A stretch of 64,000 bases of DNA from Flaccisagitta enflata (GCA_965153355.1 OZ231126.1:110856001-110920000), one strand, 5' to 3'. Numbered from the stretch's first letter, positions 12,050 through 23,618 are shown. The notes: generated by a model from the sequence alone, not told the origin. Numbers and translations are program-made.

Positions 12050-14140
12050 TACTTTAGTATTAGGGATCTGATAGGGCCAATGAATTTTTTTGTTTGGTGA
12101 GATTACATTTTCATTTTTCTTTGTTTACTAAGAGTTGAAGTTCATCGATAAAATAAGTTGACTAAAGTTTTAAAATCTTTCCCCGCTCTCCTCAATTCTT
12201 CAAGATGCAGTTGTCAAGTGAGATATTTTTACCACTCGCACTTGCCTTCTCTAAGCGCGATGTTTTGTGTCGAGAGATATCAAACCGATCCAAGTTTAGG
12301 GCATTGAAATATTTTTCTCTCCAAGTCCCTATCTTCCATCTCCCGGTTCCTCCCGATCTTTTACGCTCAGGACCGAGAGATATCAAACCAATCCAAGATA
12401 AAGACATGAAATATTTTTCTGTCTTCCAACTCCCGGTCTCTTGCGAGATTTTTTGCTGAGGATCGCTCGACCCATCAACTTTCTCTGTCTAAGTCGCCGT
12501 TCTCAACAATTTTAACCAAATGTTTCTCTACACTTCAACTCTTATTTTTACTCTCGACTTCTCAACAATTTTATCTTTTTGCTTCTCTCAACTAAAGATT
12601 GAAAAGTTTTTGACATTGTTCTCATTCCTTTTATCAGGTGCTCATTTTCTTAAACTCATTTTTACGCTAAACAGGGTCAGAGACATTTTTTTCTTTAGAT
12701 TTTCTTTTGCTATCAGTCGCAAGCTTTGCTCCTTTGTATGGAATTTTTCTGTTGGTACATTGTTCGGACATTAGTCTGTCTGTCGGTTGATCCATACATT
12801 GGTCCTTCCAACCATCTGTCTATCACAAAGATTGTCAACAGCTAAAAGAGAATGCAGATTGTCAGAAAGCAGTGATAAAAAGTGTTAAAAGTGTTATAAA
12901 GTATTAAAGTGTTCAAAGAGTTGATTTTAAACTGAGCAAACGCCACCCCACCTTTCAGTGTCAGCTTTGGTTTTATGGCTTTTTCTATATACATTTAAGA
13001 GAAAATCCTGGTTAATCTTTCTTCTTTTTTTATATGAGGTTTTTCTCAGAATCAATATCTTCTTTTGTCAGAGATTTTTTTTTGTTAGGTGCCGCGACAA
13101 CAACCTGCTTTGTCTGTCCATTGGTCCATTAGTCAATCAGTCCGTTTGTCAGTCCACCTACCAAACTTTTTAGTTGCGTGCTACGCGACTCTATAAGCCA
13201 CTTTTTTGTTGGTCTATTGGTCCGTTGGTCCGCCCGTCTGTCCATCTCAAAACGGTTTTATGGTTTTTTAAAGTGTTTTTATGTCTCTGAATGGTAGAGA
13301 AGAAACATTGTAGAGTAAACAGTCATTTGAAATGTCTTTTTGAAAAACAATGTTTGTCTGTCTCTCTGCCTGAGTTTTTGTGAAAGTGCCGACACACGAG
13401 AACTTTGAAAATATGAAATCATTGATATCTTGTTGATTTGATTGATGACAAAGATTTAAAAAAAAACTTGTTCATTGTATTGCATTTTTATTGCTACAAC
13501 CTTTTTAGTTGCATATATGCAACTCTATAACTCGCTATATAAGATTAATATATAGTCTGATATTTTGCTTGGTTAGTCTTTACTATCACTGCCCATGCCC
13601 AGCCGCTTGCGACTTGAGTTATTACGTTTATCTGAATCTCATGCTGATATTCTTTTGTAATTAAATGGTTTTTATAGAAAAGTGACTGAAATAGCTAGCT
13701 AAAGAGACTAAGTCAGCCAGGGATGAAGCAGGAGAGACAAGAGTCAACAGGAGCTTATGAGAAGAATAATCAGAGAATAACTAGAGACAGAAAAACAGAA
13801 AGAGAGAGCAAGAGACAAAGAAAAAGAAACAGATAGACAAAAGAGAGAAAAAACCCTCTAAAAGCTAAAAGATGAGCAAAGTTGATCAAATGACGAAGCA
13901 AAAGTCAAGAGCTGTATGAAGGATATAAGGGGCAATAATTTGATAAGACAAAGGCTACAATACAGTTATAAGCAGACACTTATGCAGTTGGGTAAGTATT
14001 AAGATTCATCATTTTAAATAATTTTGCGTCATTTAAAAAATCTTATTCAATAGCTATGAGGGCCAAAAAAGATGGATTTTTTTAACATACTTCCCATCAT
14101 CTCACAAGAAAAACAAAGACTGTTTTGAACATAGCAACTC
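12050..14140. other. Spacer with tandem and decayed repeats, no gene seen
   Basis: 12,225-12,465 holds two copies of a roughly 105-base unit sharing 'gagagatatcaaaccgatcc' and 'gaaatatttttct'. Family-1 remnants lie at about 12,770-12,830, 13,083-13,260 (hairpin 'gttgcgtgctacgcgac') and 13,495-13,625 ('gttgcatatatgcaac'). 13,700-13,930 is purine rich. Short open frames show no protein-like composition. Confidence 0.6.
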
Positions 14141-14141
14141 T

Positions 14142-14387
14142 TCACGTCATCACTGATTTTTTTGGGGGGTGAAAGAAGTGGACCTCCATCGTGGCCTTAA
14201 ACCGCTTTTTTAAGGCTTTATACACTCGATTCTTACTGGCAAAACTCAACGGACTCTCCAAATTATAGTGGCGATTGTCATGGAAAGCCAACCCTGGACG
14301 GGTGGAATTCATCAATTTTTCATGTTTGAAAATTGAACAAAACCATTCATCATCATGTAGCTTACCTGTTATAACGTATGAATCCAT
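14142..14387 (-). CDS. Possible short coding exon, unknown
   Basis: An 81-residue frame starting MDSYVITGKLHDDEWFC, with mixed, protein-like composition unlike the surrounding AT-rich repeats. A plausible donor (ACAG/GTAAGC) lies just after the first seven codons, so the long reading may be partly intronic. No family recognised and no supporting neighbour. Low confidence. Confidence 0.2.
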   Translation of the reverse strand: MDSYVITGKLHDDEWFCSIFKHEKLMNSTRPGLAFHDNRHYNLESPLSFASKNRVYKALKKRFKATMEVHFFHPPKKSVMT

Positions 14388-14399
14388 ACTTGGATTTTC

Positions 14400-15720
14400 T
14401 TATAAAAGCTCATTTTTCATGCAAATTAGGCTTAAAACGGTATTATTGGCAGTTTTATAACTAAAGAATTTAGCTAAATACAATAAAGAAATCAATATAA
14501 CAGTAAAATTCTTATTGATAATGTTCAAGCAATCATGTGTGATCATATGTTGCTAAGAAATCTTTGAATTTTTTTAGTTTTTTAAAAAATCTCTTTAAGT
14601 ACCATTTCTGGCTGGGTGGGCTGTTGGAGAAAAAAATTTTTAACCAAGCTCTTATTCAAACCAGTGATGAGGAACTTTTAAAGGAAGCTTCATGCAAAAT
14701 TTCAACCAGATCGGACAATTATTATGGAAGTTATGCCACTTTTTCGTTTTTCATCTGGTAGGCTGGTTGGTCTGGTTGGACTGCATAACATTCTTTAGGT
14801 CGCATCAGAATCTAGGCAAAGGACCCTCTTGATCTAGGTATCAACCATGCAAAGTTTCAATGGGCTAGCTCAAATCGTTCTTGAGATATGCCAACTTTGA
14901 TTTTAAGAAATTTTACCAAATTAAGATACAAAAGCATCGCTTATTGGTGTGAGAAGCGCTGTGTGGAAACAAAGAATTAACTACGAAGATTCATCGTGAA
15001 GCGTGATTATTCTGCAACAATCAACCAACCACTCACTTTGAAAATTTCATTATGACTGAATGCCAAGGAGTTAAGATCTGAAATTTTCAGTGTAGATGCA
15101 AAATTTCATGCTCATTCTCATCGTGTCAACCAAATTTCCATCATCAGCTTCACAATGGCGTGACAGTGACAGACTGACAGCGTGACATGAGTGTGACAGA
15201 AGAGCTGGGGGGGTGTGCGGAATAATCACGCTTGAAGAAAAGTGTGATTACGCTGGATTGGGGTGACACAGTGGCATGAAATTTGGAGCATATGTCCTTC
15301 AAGTAGTGCTCTATTAGATGGAAACCTGAAAACTGCTTAACTTTGAGAATTGATAGTGTTTTAAAAAAAGATAATCGACATACTCAGATTTTGCTGTGAA
15401 ACGGCAAAAAAATCAGGAGGATTAAAATTGGATGATATTACAATATTTGAACAACTTAGCATTTGCGCAGTGGGATGAAATTTTTTGTACATTACATGGG
15501 ATTGCTGATACCTGATTAAAAGCTGAGAAATGATCAGATTATCTATTTTTTGATAGGTTTTGCTTGTTATTTGCTTGTTCGGACAAAATCCGGACATGCC
15601 AATGTGGCCATTTTGACCTTATTTTTAGGTCCCCTAGGGGTAGGGGTGGTCACAAAAAATGGTTTGGCAAGGTAATCCAGGTAGTTAGGTAGGTCATCAA
15701 ACTATAAAAACTTGTCACAA
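14400..15720. other. AT-rich non-coding spacer
   Basis: It contains prose-like repetitive AT-rich sequence ('aggaccctcttgatctaggtatcaa', 'caaaatttcatgc') resembling the dispersed repeats at 41.8-42.6 and 44-49.7 kb. I see no gene. The virus-like gene block starts at about 15,800. Confidence 0.5.
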
Positions 15721-15804
15721 TGCAATAGACATTGCGGTAACAGTGTTTACGTGGTGGTAAGTCGGGTTCTCGCTTCGAAAAGAGATTGTGACATTTACCT
15801 AGTA

Positions 15805-15849
15805 TAAATCACGAAAAACCTTCTCCTCTTCCTCGTTGTTACGCGGCAT
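15805..15849 (-). CDS. First exon of a lost gene next to the minor-protein gene
   Basis: ATG at 15,849 lies three bases after the stop of the preceding minus-strand gene (TAA GTC ATG). The frame MPRNNEEEEKVFRDLY runs into a GTAAAT donor, and what follows is unrelated repeat sequence, so the rest of the gene is missing. The close spacing matches the other tightly packed genes of the element. Confidence 0.35.
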
Positions 15850-15852
15850 GAC

Positions 15853-16785
15853 TTAAAAGAGGGACTCCCATCTTATCTTAACACGCGGGATGCCAAACGC
15901 ACGACCGGATCCACGTTGCGTTAGCGTCTCATCCGCCTCGCTATTATTAATCAGCGTGCTTGTCCTCCTACTTTCCGCTAGGATAGCCGATTTGAACGCA
16001 GATAGTCATCTCTCAGCTCTTCGAGTTTCCTCACCGCCGCTTCGTTGCCGACAATACTCGACATGTAAGGAATAACACTCATCCGCTCAAGTAACGGGTC
16101 TATATTGAACTTGAGCGTTTTATTTTTCCGCGCAAGATTATCCAGGATCGGCAAAGTCTCGCCTTGAATCTGGCCGTCGACAATGATGTTTTCAGGTCCG
16201 ACAGAGACGCCGGGGAGAGCAAGGATTGATTTGCTTTATTTTGAAATTAGGTTTAATTTTTTGATAAATAAGCCGAGTAACATTGGCCGCCGAAGGTACG
16301 CTTTCTTGTTGTGTTCCTTGACTGGATGCCTCAGCCGCCTCTGTCAACGCGCGGGACGTGGATGCTTGATCTGGGGACGTCCCCTCCGCTCCCAAAGCTT
16401 CCTCTTCTAGCGCTTGCTTGTATCGTCGCTGTTGGTCTCTCGCCTCCTGTCATTGTCGGTCTAAATATTGTCTTTGCGAAGACGCTGGCGTAAAGCTTGA
16501 ATTTCCCACCGCTAACGCCGGATTTGTACCTGTTGTGTTAGTGGGACCTGATGGCGCCGGAGGTGCGGCTATTTTACTCGAGAGCATCGGTTGAATTTTA
16601 TCCGAGATGCTCGCCCAGGCAGCTTCGTTTTGATTCTTGTTTTGTAAACGGTCCTCGATAAACTTTTGCTGGACCATGCTTGATTCCACAGCGGTGGGGA
16701 TAGATTTGTCACATAATGTTTTTAAGCGCTGATATTCATCATCCGATAGGATCCAATGGCGTTTGGACAGGCTTAAACTTGACAT
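15853..16785 (-). pseudogene. Polinton minor-virion-protein-like gene, broken
   Basis: The reading frame starts MSSLSLSKRHWILSDDEYQR, continues through a Pro/Ala/Ser/Thr-rich linker, meets an in-frame TGA at 16,452-16,450, and reopens immediately in the same frame (QEARDQQRRYKQALEEE). Two further frame changes, near 16,230 and near 15,985, are needed to follow the C-terminal half, which contains the motif DGQIQGETLPILDNLARKN, similar to the pattern near the end of Polinton minor capsid-associated proteins. It overlaps the end of the upstream gene by 47 bases. Gene order (ATPase, small basic protein, this gene) supports the assignment. The family call is from memory of the motif, moderate confidence. 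Confidence 0.55.
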
Positions 16786-17182
16786 CTTTGGACATTGATT
16801 CTTCCCTCATGCTAGATTCTTCATCATGTTGATTGTCACTTTGGTGGTGTTCGTGCGATGTAGGAGCAATTACGCGTAATAATATAGGTAGCAGCACTTC
16901 AAACAGCTTAGCAAACAAATCTTTTCTGCATAAGTCTGCTCTCCGTTTTACGATTGATTTCTTCGCCTTGCACAAGCTTTTGATCTGATTTTTGTACACT
17001 CGGAGCTTTTCAGTCGCCGCTGACGAAATACTTAAATTCCCGACCAGCACGTTATAAACCACATCTGTGATCGCCTTTATGATTGGATTTTTACACTTTT
17101 TAAGAAACTTTGTTCTTTCTTTCTTATCCAGCGAAGTTATAAATTCCAAAATTGGAATTACTTTTTTAATTTTTTCACTCAT
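16739..17182 (-). CDS. Small basic Polinton protein (virion or core candidate)
   Basis: 147 residues starting MSEKIKKVIPILEFITSLDK. The first 110 residues are Lys-rich and helical looking, with the pattern KAITDVVYNVLVGNL followed by a basic YKNQIKSLCKAKKSIVKRR stretch and a hydrophobic LLPILLRVIAP. The tail is acidic and His-rich. This KAI-EC-NVLNGNI-like, then basic, then hydrophobic layout matches a short protein commonly encoded beside Polinton capsid genes. Its ATG overlaps the ATPase stop in the string AAAAAATGAGTGA, so both are probably read from one transcript. Function not established. Confidence 0.6.
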   Translation of the reverse strand: MSEKIKKVIPILEFITSLDKKERTKFLKKCKNPIIKAITDVVYNVLVGNLSISSAATEKLRVYKNQIKSLCKAKKSIVKRRADLCRKDLFAKLFEVLLPILLRVIAPTSHEHHQSDNQHDEESSMREESMSKDVKFKPVQTPLDPIG

Positions 17183-17947
17183 TTTTTAAAGATGAACACT
17201 TGCATAGGGGATTCTTCGGGTGTAATACACATCCTTAGACGGTACTTGTCTTTTGTATGTACCCCCAGATCAACGAGAAGGTAGCCAAAGATAGAATTTT
17301 TAGTTAAATTTTCAAAAATTTCAATCACCCTTTTAAAATCACGGGGAAAGAACTGTAGACTGAACGAGCGAACCATACTGCGGGCCACCGGCGAGTATGT
17401 TAGGATGAAGGCAGAACTTTGAAGTACACATTCTCTCATGTAGCGGATTGTGCGCGTGTACAGATTATGGACGATGAGTATAACCGTGAACCTGTAGAAA
17501 TAAAGAGGAAAACATTTTCACCCTCAATTTATAGTTTTTGGTGATCATACTGGTCATGGATACTTACGATTGATGATGCATTAGGGAGCAGAAGAGGTAC
17601 CGGAGGAATTCCTGGTCGCATCCCACGTAAGCATCGTCAATAACAATTGCACAATGTCTTTTCGTTTTCAAGTTCTCCTGAGATGTTTCTTCCGAATCCC
17701 ATCCCTCATAGAACCGGATGTGAGGGTGCTCTTCAAAGTTTTTTTGATAAGGTCCATGAATAAAGATACATTCAAGACCATTTTCAGGGATATTATAAAA
17801 ACAGTCCTTGAGATGTTTGAGCATTGATAATACTCTAGTTGTTTTTCCTGTATTCGAGCTACCAACGACAATCATGTTACAGGGGTGCCTTATTTTTAAG
17901 GTTTCTTCAATTGGAACTCCAAATTCTTTATCTATAGACGGTTCCAT
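17179..17947 (-). CDS. FtsK/HerA-type genome-packaging ATPase
   Basis: Two exons, 17,947-17,568 and 17,491-17,179, give about 230 residues. The intron is 76 bases (GTAAGT to TACAG, phase 2). The protein has a Walker A motif VVGSSNTGKTTR, a Walker B strand HCAIVIDDAY and, after the splice, VTVILIVHNLY at the position of the conserved glutamine/asparagine sensor strand. These features fit the packaging ATPase of Polintons, virophages and relatives, which pumps the genome into the capsid. The reading frame is open, with no visible lesion. The following gene starts within its stop codon. Confidence 0.85.
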
Positions 17948-18073
17948 GATTCTTTTTCATGACGTCAAAAGACAGAATCTTCTATCTTTTCTATCCTTTT
18001 ATCCTCCACCTCATGAAGTTTGACCCTTGCTCATTCAAGTGGAACCGTTAATGGGATTCAGGGATTAACTTCC

Positions 18074-18198
<125 letters not shown>

Positions 18199-18808
18199 GT
18201 TGCCACTTCACCCCATAAAGTGTTAGGGGTTAAATGACCTGCATTACACCCTTGTACTCCTTAACCTCTTTGCAAACCACCCCTTAGCTGTCACATTGGA
18301 AATGGTGTCTCATCATTTTAGCGGGAATTCCATCTACTGAGGTAGTGGACAGGGCTATGCTCGTCAATCATGTTTCATGGGTGAGTTGAGATGTCATTGG
18401 GTCTTTGTTTCTCAATATGAGCATGTAACCTATCTTACACACTTTCCCATCCCGTATCTATATGCGAAAAAGAAGAAATAGAACTCAAGAAAATGGACAG
18501 AATCAAAAGATGATCGCTGGAGATGTGACTCTGTACCTGTACCAATGTGTATCTTTGAAACAGTGGACTCATCCCATGAAGCAACGATTCATCCTCTTAT
18601 AGTTTTAACCACAATGATAACTGATGACGGTTAAAGTGGAATCTTTCATCGCAAAAGTCAAGCGTTATTAGTAGATGTCAAGAGCCGGTGCTCGTGTGCC
18701 AACTTGACAGTTGTGATTTATGACCCTGAATTTAGGTAGTGACCGCGATTTTACTGACCCCCTAGTGAGGTAAACGGTGATGCGTCTGTGCCCTCGGGTC
18801 ACGCTTCC

Positions 18809-18810
<2 letters not shown>

Positions 18811-18883
<73 letters not shown>
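18811..18883. repeat. (GA)n microsatellite
   Basis: GA tract next to a conserved block ('gggtcacgcttcc') shared with the left arm at about 11,909-11,930. The tract is much longer here than there. Confidence 0.95.
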
Positions 18884-18885
<2 letters not shown>

Positions 18886-19132
18886 TGCTAGCGAGCGAAC
18901 GCGCTGACTCACGCTGACTTTTGCAAGTTGACTGAAGGACATATCTATTGATTAAGTATTCATATACTCATAAAAGAACCAGACAGTGTAGGAAAAGAAT
19001 TTCACGTAGTGAGCTATGTGGAAATCTTTTACTTATTGAAGAGAGAAATGCCACGCATTTCCAGCAGAATGCCGGAGGCAGGATGCCCATAAAACATCTT
19101 GAGCGAGAAGAGTATAACGTGGAACTATTTAC

Positions 19133-19497
19133 AACAAGGCCAACACCTATAAGTCGCGTGCAAAACTTACAGACTAAGAATGACTTAGAATGACTTTCAA
19201 TGACTTAGAATGACTTTCAATGACTTAGAATGACCTAAAATGACCAAAAAGGACCTAAAATGACTAAAAAACCTAGTGACGAAAAATGACTTAAAATAAC
19301 TTAAAATGACTTTGAATGACCCAAAATGACTTACAATAACTATTAACGACTTAAAATGACTTAAAATGACCTAAGAGTTGATGTTATATCACAAAAAAGT
19401 AAAGTGTGACGGACGGACGGACGGACGGACGGACCGACAGACCGACGGACGGACGGACGGACAAAGCGGGATGTAGAGTCGCGAGCACGCGACTAAA
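19133..19497 (-). mobile_element. Family-1b element with GACTTAGAAT decamer array
   Basis: It starts 'caaggccaacacctataag', has about 20 imperfect 'aatgacttag' units (19,175-19,380), then 'aaaagtaaagtgtgacgg', a (GGAC)n minisatellite and the end hairpin GTCGCG-AGCA-CGCGAC followed by TAAAAA. It shares the minisatellite and hairpin half with family 1 but has a different other half. Relatives lie at 46,092 and 56,105. Confidence 0.75.
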
Positions 19498-19521
19498 AAC
19501 CAACATTTGCACATGGTCGCT

Positions 19522-19884
19522 TTACACACTGATATCGTCCATTGGTTGATAAGGAATCAGCGATTCGACGCTATAACGACGACGAAACATTCTGGGAAAT
19601 CGCGATTTGAGGAATTTGATGCCGAGGATAATGCAAAGAATGATGAAAATAATCAAAAAGGAGAGTAATGCTTTGTCTCGCACGCTCCACCCGCTTTCCG
19701 CTTCATTCGATGAGGTGGTTGTCGAAGTATATCTGGCAGTAGTTGATGTATGAGGGTGAGGTCATGGACGTGGGACGGTCCAGGGGACGATTTGGCTCGG
19801 TCCCAATTGCGCCGTTGTCCTCAACGCCATCGCCGCCAACAGCGCCATCGGCGCTATGATAAACGTCCACGTGATGAGACGCAT
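19522..19884 (-). pseudogene. M3: small type I membrane protein, right copy with one nonsense codon
   Basis: A 120-codon frame starts MRLITWTFIIAPMALLAAMA (signal peptide, likely cut near TTAQ). It has a short Pro/Thr/Ser-rich ectodomain, a membrane span (LSFLIIFIILCIILGIKFL) and a basic tail with FRRRYSVESLIPYQPMDD. TGA at 19,764-19,762 interrupts codon 41, where the left copy has Arg. The reading frame is otherwise open to TAA 19,524-19,522. It sits between the ATPase and M2, all minus strand. Confidence 0.7.
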
Positions 19885-20029
19885 TTCCGGTTTCTTCCGC
19901 GGGAGTGTCGTACGTGCGAGAGTCCCGTGTTGGTGTGGCGTACGTGTGAGCGTCCTCCTCCGCCGGGTCGTCGTAAAGCTATTGAGAATATTGAGATTTA
20001 AGATTTGAATTTTGTCACTTAGGGGAGAA

Positions 20030-20230
20030 TAATGCCGGATACACGGCTATCCTAATTGTGCGCGAGTGGGCAGGGTGTGCATTTGAGGTTGCTTGATCAC
20101 TTTGCTTGAGAAAACGAGGTCAAAGACCGCAAAAATTAAAGTGTGACGGACGGACTGACGGATGGACGGACGGACGGACCGACCGGTGGACAAAGTGAGG
20201 TTTAGAGCCGCGTAGTGTGTGACTAAAATT
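20030..20230 (-). mobile_element. Family-1 element (right copy), empty site for the MITE
   Basis: Reverse orientation: 'gccggatacacggct' at one end, (GGAC)n minisatellite, and the hairpin remnant 'cgcgtagtgtgtgac' at the other. It has a single GTGGGCAG where the left copy has the duplicated target and the 645-base MITE. The tail of the M2 reading frame runs into it. Confidence 0.75.
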
Positions 20231-21868
20231 GAGAAGGAAAATTAATAATCTATTTAATGAAGACACATTCAATTCGCTTTTTACGGGGCTTTCTCTGCCC
20301 CACTGATAGGGACTGTCGATGAATTGTGTGTTTTGATAAATTGGGGCCTGCTGCGGTTGGAGATAGTGATTGGAGTCGTAAATGTTGATTGCGATGTTGT
20401 CGTTGTTGTTATTATCGTTCGATGGTGCGACGGAAGTGCGACGGCAGTGCGATTTAGTGCACGCGAAGATGATGAGAAACAGAACTGTGACGAACACGCC
20501 ACCAAGAAAAGCCACGCTGATGAGTGTTTTTTTGAATTGTTCGAGTGAACTGTTTTCAGTTGAATCGTTCAAAACGGGAAACGCCTTTGTCGTCGTTGTT
20601 GTCTCTGTTGTCGTTGCAGTCGTCGTCGCAACTTTGTTACCCTCGAGAATAGGGGTTTGAAGTTTTGAGTTCATCAATCGGGTAAAACTAAATGTGTTTG
20701 AGATGCTCGTATGACTCAAGCTTGGTTGAGTGACGCTTGGTCTAGTGATGCTTGATGAGGTAAATCGACTTCTCACTGTAGGAGAAGGAGTGGCGATGAT
20801 TTCTTGAGTGAGTGATGGAATGCTTGGTTGGTTTTTAGTGAATGATTGTTGAGTGTTGAAGATGCTTGATAGATTGGGAGTGGAATCTGTGGATTTGATC
20901 ACTCGCGCGCTTGGTTGATTTGAAGTGAAAATGCTAGTGAGGGTGTTTGTTTGCTTGTGTTTGCTTTTGTGTGTTTTCTTGTGTTTGCTTGCTTTGCTTG
21001 TGTTTGTTTGCTTGTGTTTGCTTGCCTGGGTTTTTGTGATAGCTTCTGTTTGCTTGTTTGTTTGTTTTTGTGTAGTGCTTTGTGTGATTGTTTGTGTGGG
21101 AGTGTTTGCTTGTTTGCTTATGCTAGTTGGGTTAGGAGTATGAATATATGGGTTGGAATGTGTGACAGTGTGGAGAGTTGGGATTGATTGCTTGCTTGTC
21201 TCTTCTTGTGTGATTGATTGTGAGGGAGTACTTGTGCTTGAGTAGAGATTTGCTTGTTTGGTTGTGCTTGTAGGTTTAAGAGTGCTGGATTGTGTGTTTG
21301 AGAGTGATTGCTTGTTTGTTTGTTTTTGTGTGGGAGTGTTTGTACTTGAGTGAAAGTTTGCTTGTTTGGTCATGCTTGTTGGATTAGGAGTGTGAATATG
21401 CGTGTCAGATTGCTCGCTTGCCTGTGAAGATGTGAAACGACTCGCCGGAGTAGTAAAAATTGATGTTTGTTGCCGAGAGTTTAACGGAAGATTGACGGAA
21501 TGTGTCAGGGACTGAAATTGAGTGGAATGCGTTAGTTCCGGTTTTGTTACACGAGGAGTCATAGTTTTGACATTCAACACGTGGTAAGGAGACGAACGAG
21601 TAAGAGGTGCGATCGTAGCTTTGCGAGAGTAAAGGAAACTCGGGACTGTTGACCTTGGTCTTTTCCACCAAATAGGTCGCCATTGGTAATATATAGTTGT
21701 AATATATAGTTGTTGTTGTTGTTCTCTGTAGGGGACTGAACCAGGAGTAGTGAGGAGTCGAGGTTGGAACTTTGAAGATATCGGCCAGACGGACCCCGTG
21801 GTTTGCTCCTAATTGAGCGAAAGTTAAATGCCAAAGGCAGAACAAAATGCAGAAAAAAAAAACCCATT
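20230..21868 (-). CDS. M2: Thr/Ser/Gln-rich type I membrane protein, right copy
   Basis: The long C-terminal frame (from about 21,580) encodes a stalk of Thr, Ser, Gln, Asn and Lys with repeated KQTNKQ-like and TPTQ-like units, a poly-Thr stretch, a membrane span (LISVAFLGGVFVTVLFLIIF) and a tail with many Asn and Tyr (YLQPQQAPIYQNTQF). The N-terminal signal peptide (CILFCLWHLTFAQLG) is in another frame because the T-run at its ATG is one base longer than in the left copy, and the two frames overlap around 21,405-21,580. The start is therefore unresolved and the gene may be broken. Architecture suggests a mucin-like surface glycoprotein; no family recognised. Confidence 0.5.
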
Positions 21869-22166
21869 TTATTTGCGAGAGAATTGAAGTTGGGTTTAGA
21901 AGCTCAAAAGAGAGAATGAATTTTGAAAGAAAAACTGACCAAAGTTTAGAGCTTGTCATCGCTAAACAGAAAGTTGAAAAAAAAGTGTTTTGAGGGGTAA
22001 CGCGATAAGAAAGAGACCTCCGGCTGAGAGTTGACTCTAATTGCATTTAGGTTTTCTTTTCTAAGATTCATGAATCAAAGATTTACGATCGCGCATTTTC
22101 GTCTCTCTCTCACTATTTTTTGGGTAGCAACCAACGAACGATGCTTTTGTCTGTCTCTTTCTGTCT

Positions 22167-22169
<3 letters not shown>

Positions 22170-22232
<63 letters not shown>
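22170..22232. repeat. (CT)n microsatellite upstream of the poly-Glu gene
   Basis: CT tract about 145 bases before the start of the acidic protein gene, sense-strand pyrimidine, mirror of 7,981-8,056. Confidence 0.95.
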
Positions 22233-22237
<5 letters not shown>

Positions 22238-22376
22238 GCACGTGCATACGCATCACGCGCAATTCGCGCGAGTATAAAAGCAGGCGAAGATTTCCCTAAT
22301 GATAAAACCACTTTTTGGAAGAAAGACTAAATTTTTCTGAAAACTTTTTGGCAAATATTTCTACAAGCGTTCAACT

Positions 22377-23504
22377 ATGGCATTCACACATCTATGTTTC
22401 ACGCCTAACCCAAAGTGTTATCTTTGCCGGAGTCGTTTTTTTAATCGCCCAAAAACACTGGATCTCAACAACATTGAGGGACTGCAAAAAAGCAAATCCG
22501 CTCCACCTGGTTACTTTCCTAAAGTTTCTCCAATAACGCCAGTCACGCCAACGGAATACAAAGTCTTTATTCCTCCTCAAGAATTACTTCCGGAATGTAC
22601 TCTCACTCCACCGAGGGAAGAAGAGGAGGCGGGGGGAGAGGAGGAGGAAGAGAATGAGGAGGTGATGAAAGACGAACGTGAAGACGGAACTTTCTTTTTG
22701 GATGATATCGCGTTTGTTTCGGATGACGATGAAGAGGGAGAAGAAGAGCAAGAAGAAGAAGAAGAAGAAGAAGAAGAAGAAGAAGAAGAAGAAGAAGAAG
22801 AAGAAGAAGAAGAAAAAGAAAACGAAGAGGGAAAGGAGTGTGAGAATTTGTATGTACAAAGAAAACCAACCCCGTTTCATTCTGTAGAATTCACTGATGA
22901 GGAAGAAGGGAAGAAAGAGGAAGAAGAAGAAGAAGAAGAAGAAGAAGAAGAGATAGATAATCTGTCAACAACGGCCTTACGAGGTAGTGAGAGAAATGAC
23001 AATGACGATTCAGCTCCAGGTTGTAATTCGCTGAGCAGTGACGAAGAAATGGTGCGAAAGACGGGAAAACACGCACAGAGGCGCCGTCGTGTAATGAGTG
23101 AAACTGAGTCTGAAGAAGGGGAATCTGAAAGAAGGGCAAAGTTCGTTAAGGGGAGAGGCAAGCGTGGGAGAGGCAAGTTTGCCTTAGAGTTTGAAACTTC
23201 TGCATGGAATTACATGCGTAGTAGGCCACTTAGCATGGATTTTATAAAACTATATCAAAACTTCCTTGAGTTCATTCTAGTTAATGAAAAGGGTCAGTTT
23301 AGCGGTTTTGCCCGCGATTCTAAACGAACCAAAAAGATCTCGGAAATGCTCATGAAAAATTGTCAAAGGAAGTTGAAGCGATTACAAAATGAGAATCCAC
23401 CTAGGTTTAGTGACCTGGAGCTATCTTCAGATGACAACGCACTGACTGACAACGCACTGACAGACCAACAATGCGATCGTCTCTACACTCGTGTGATGGA
23501 ATGA
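22377..23504 (+). CDS. Poly-Glu acidic protein with basic C-terminal half, unknown
   Basis: A 375-residue open frame without introns. Residues 1-30 hold CFTPNPKCYLCRSRFF (a CxxC knuckle-like start). About 80-200 are dominated by Glu, coded by a (GAA)n-type repeat (22,751-22,812 and 22,916-22,955). About 220-260 are strongly basic (TGKHAQRRRR, KGRGKRGRGK). The last 100 residues look globular and helical (WNYMRSRPLSMDF). A ten-base-scale duplication gives DNALTDNALTD near the end. The acidic-basic layout suggests a chromatin or nucleic-acid partner, but that is inference. Divergent from M2; followed 100 bases later by another small gene. The left copy is frameshifted. Confidence 0.6.
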   Translation: MAFTHLCFTPNPKCYLCRSRFFNRPKTLDLNNIEGLQKSKSAPPGYFPKVSPITPVTPTEYKVFIPPQELLPECTLTPPREEEEAGGEEEEENEEVMKDEREDGTFFLDDIAFVSDDDEEGEEEQEEEEEEEEEEEEEEEEEEEEEKENEEGKECENLYVQRKPTPFHSVEFTDEEEGKKEEEEEEEEEEEEIDNLSTTALRGSERNDNDDSAPGCNSLSSDEEMVRKTGKHAQRRRRVMSETESEEGESERRAKFVKGRGKRGRGKFALEFETSAWNYMRSRPLSMDFIKLYQNFLEFILVNEKGQFSGFARDSKRTKKISEMLMKNCQRKLKRLQNENPPRFSDLELSSDDNALTDNALTDQQCDRLYTRVME

Positions 23505-23618
23505 TTTAGAGTAAGCTAATACTAATTAACAGATAGTTTGTGAACAGTACTATGTAACTGTGTTTCCATTACACCTATATACTATTCATATCCCTTTCTT
23601 TATGTATTGTCTTTAGAT

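Noticed and set aside
13950-15600. Short AT-rich frames such as 14,564-14,761 and 15,361-15,597
   Set aside because: Composition and context match dispersed repeats; no motif, splice support or paralogue.
20925-21187. Cys/Leu/Phe-rich frames opposite the M2 stalk (also 9,019-9,281)
   Set aside because: Antisense shadow of the Lys/Gln/Thr codons of M2.
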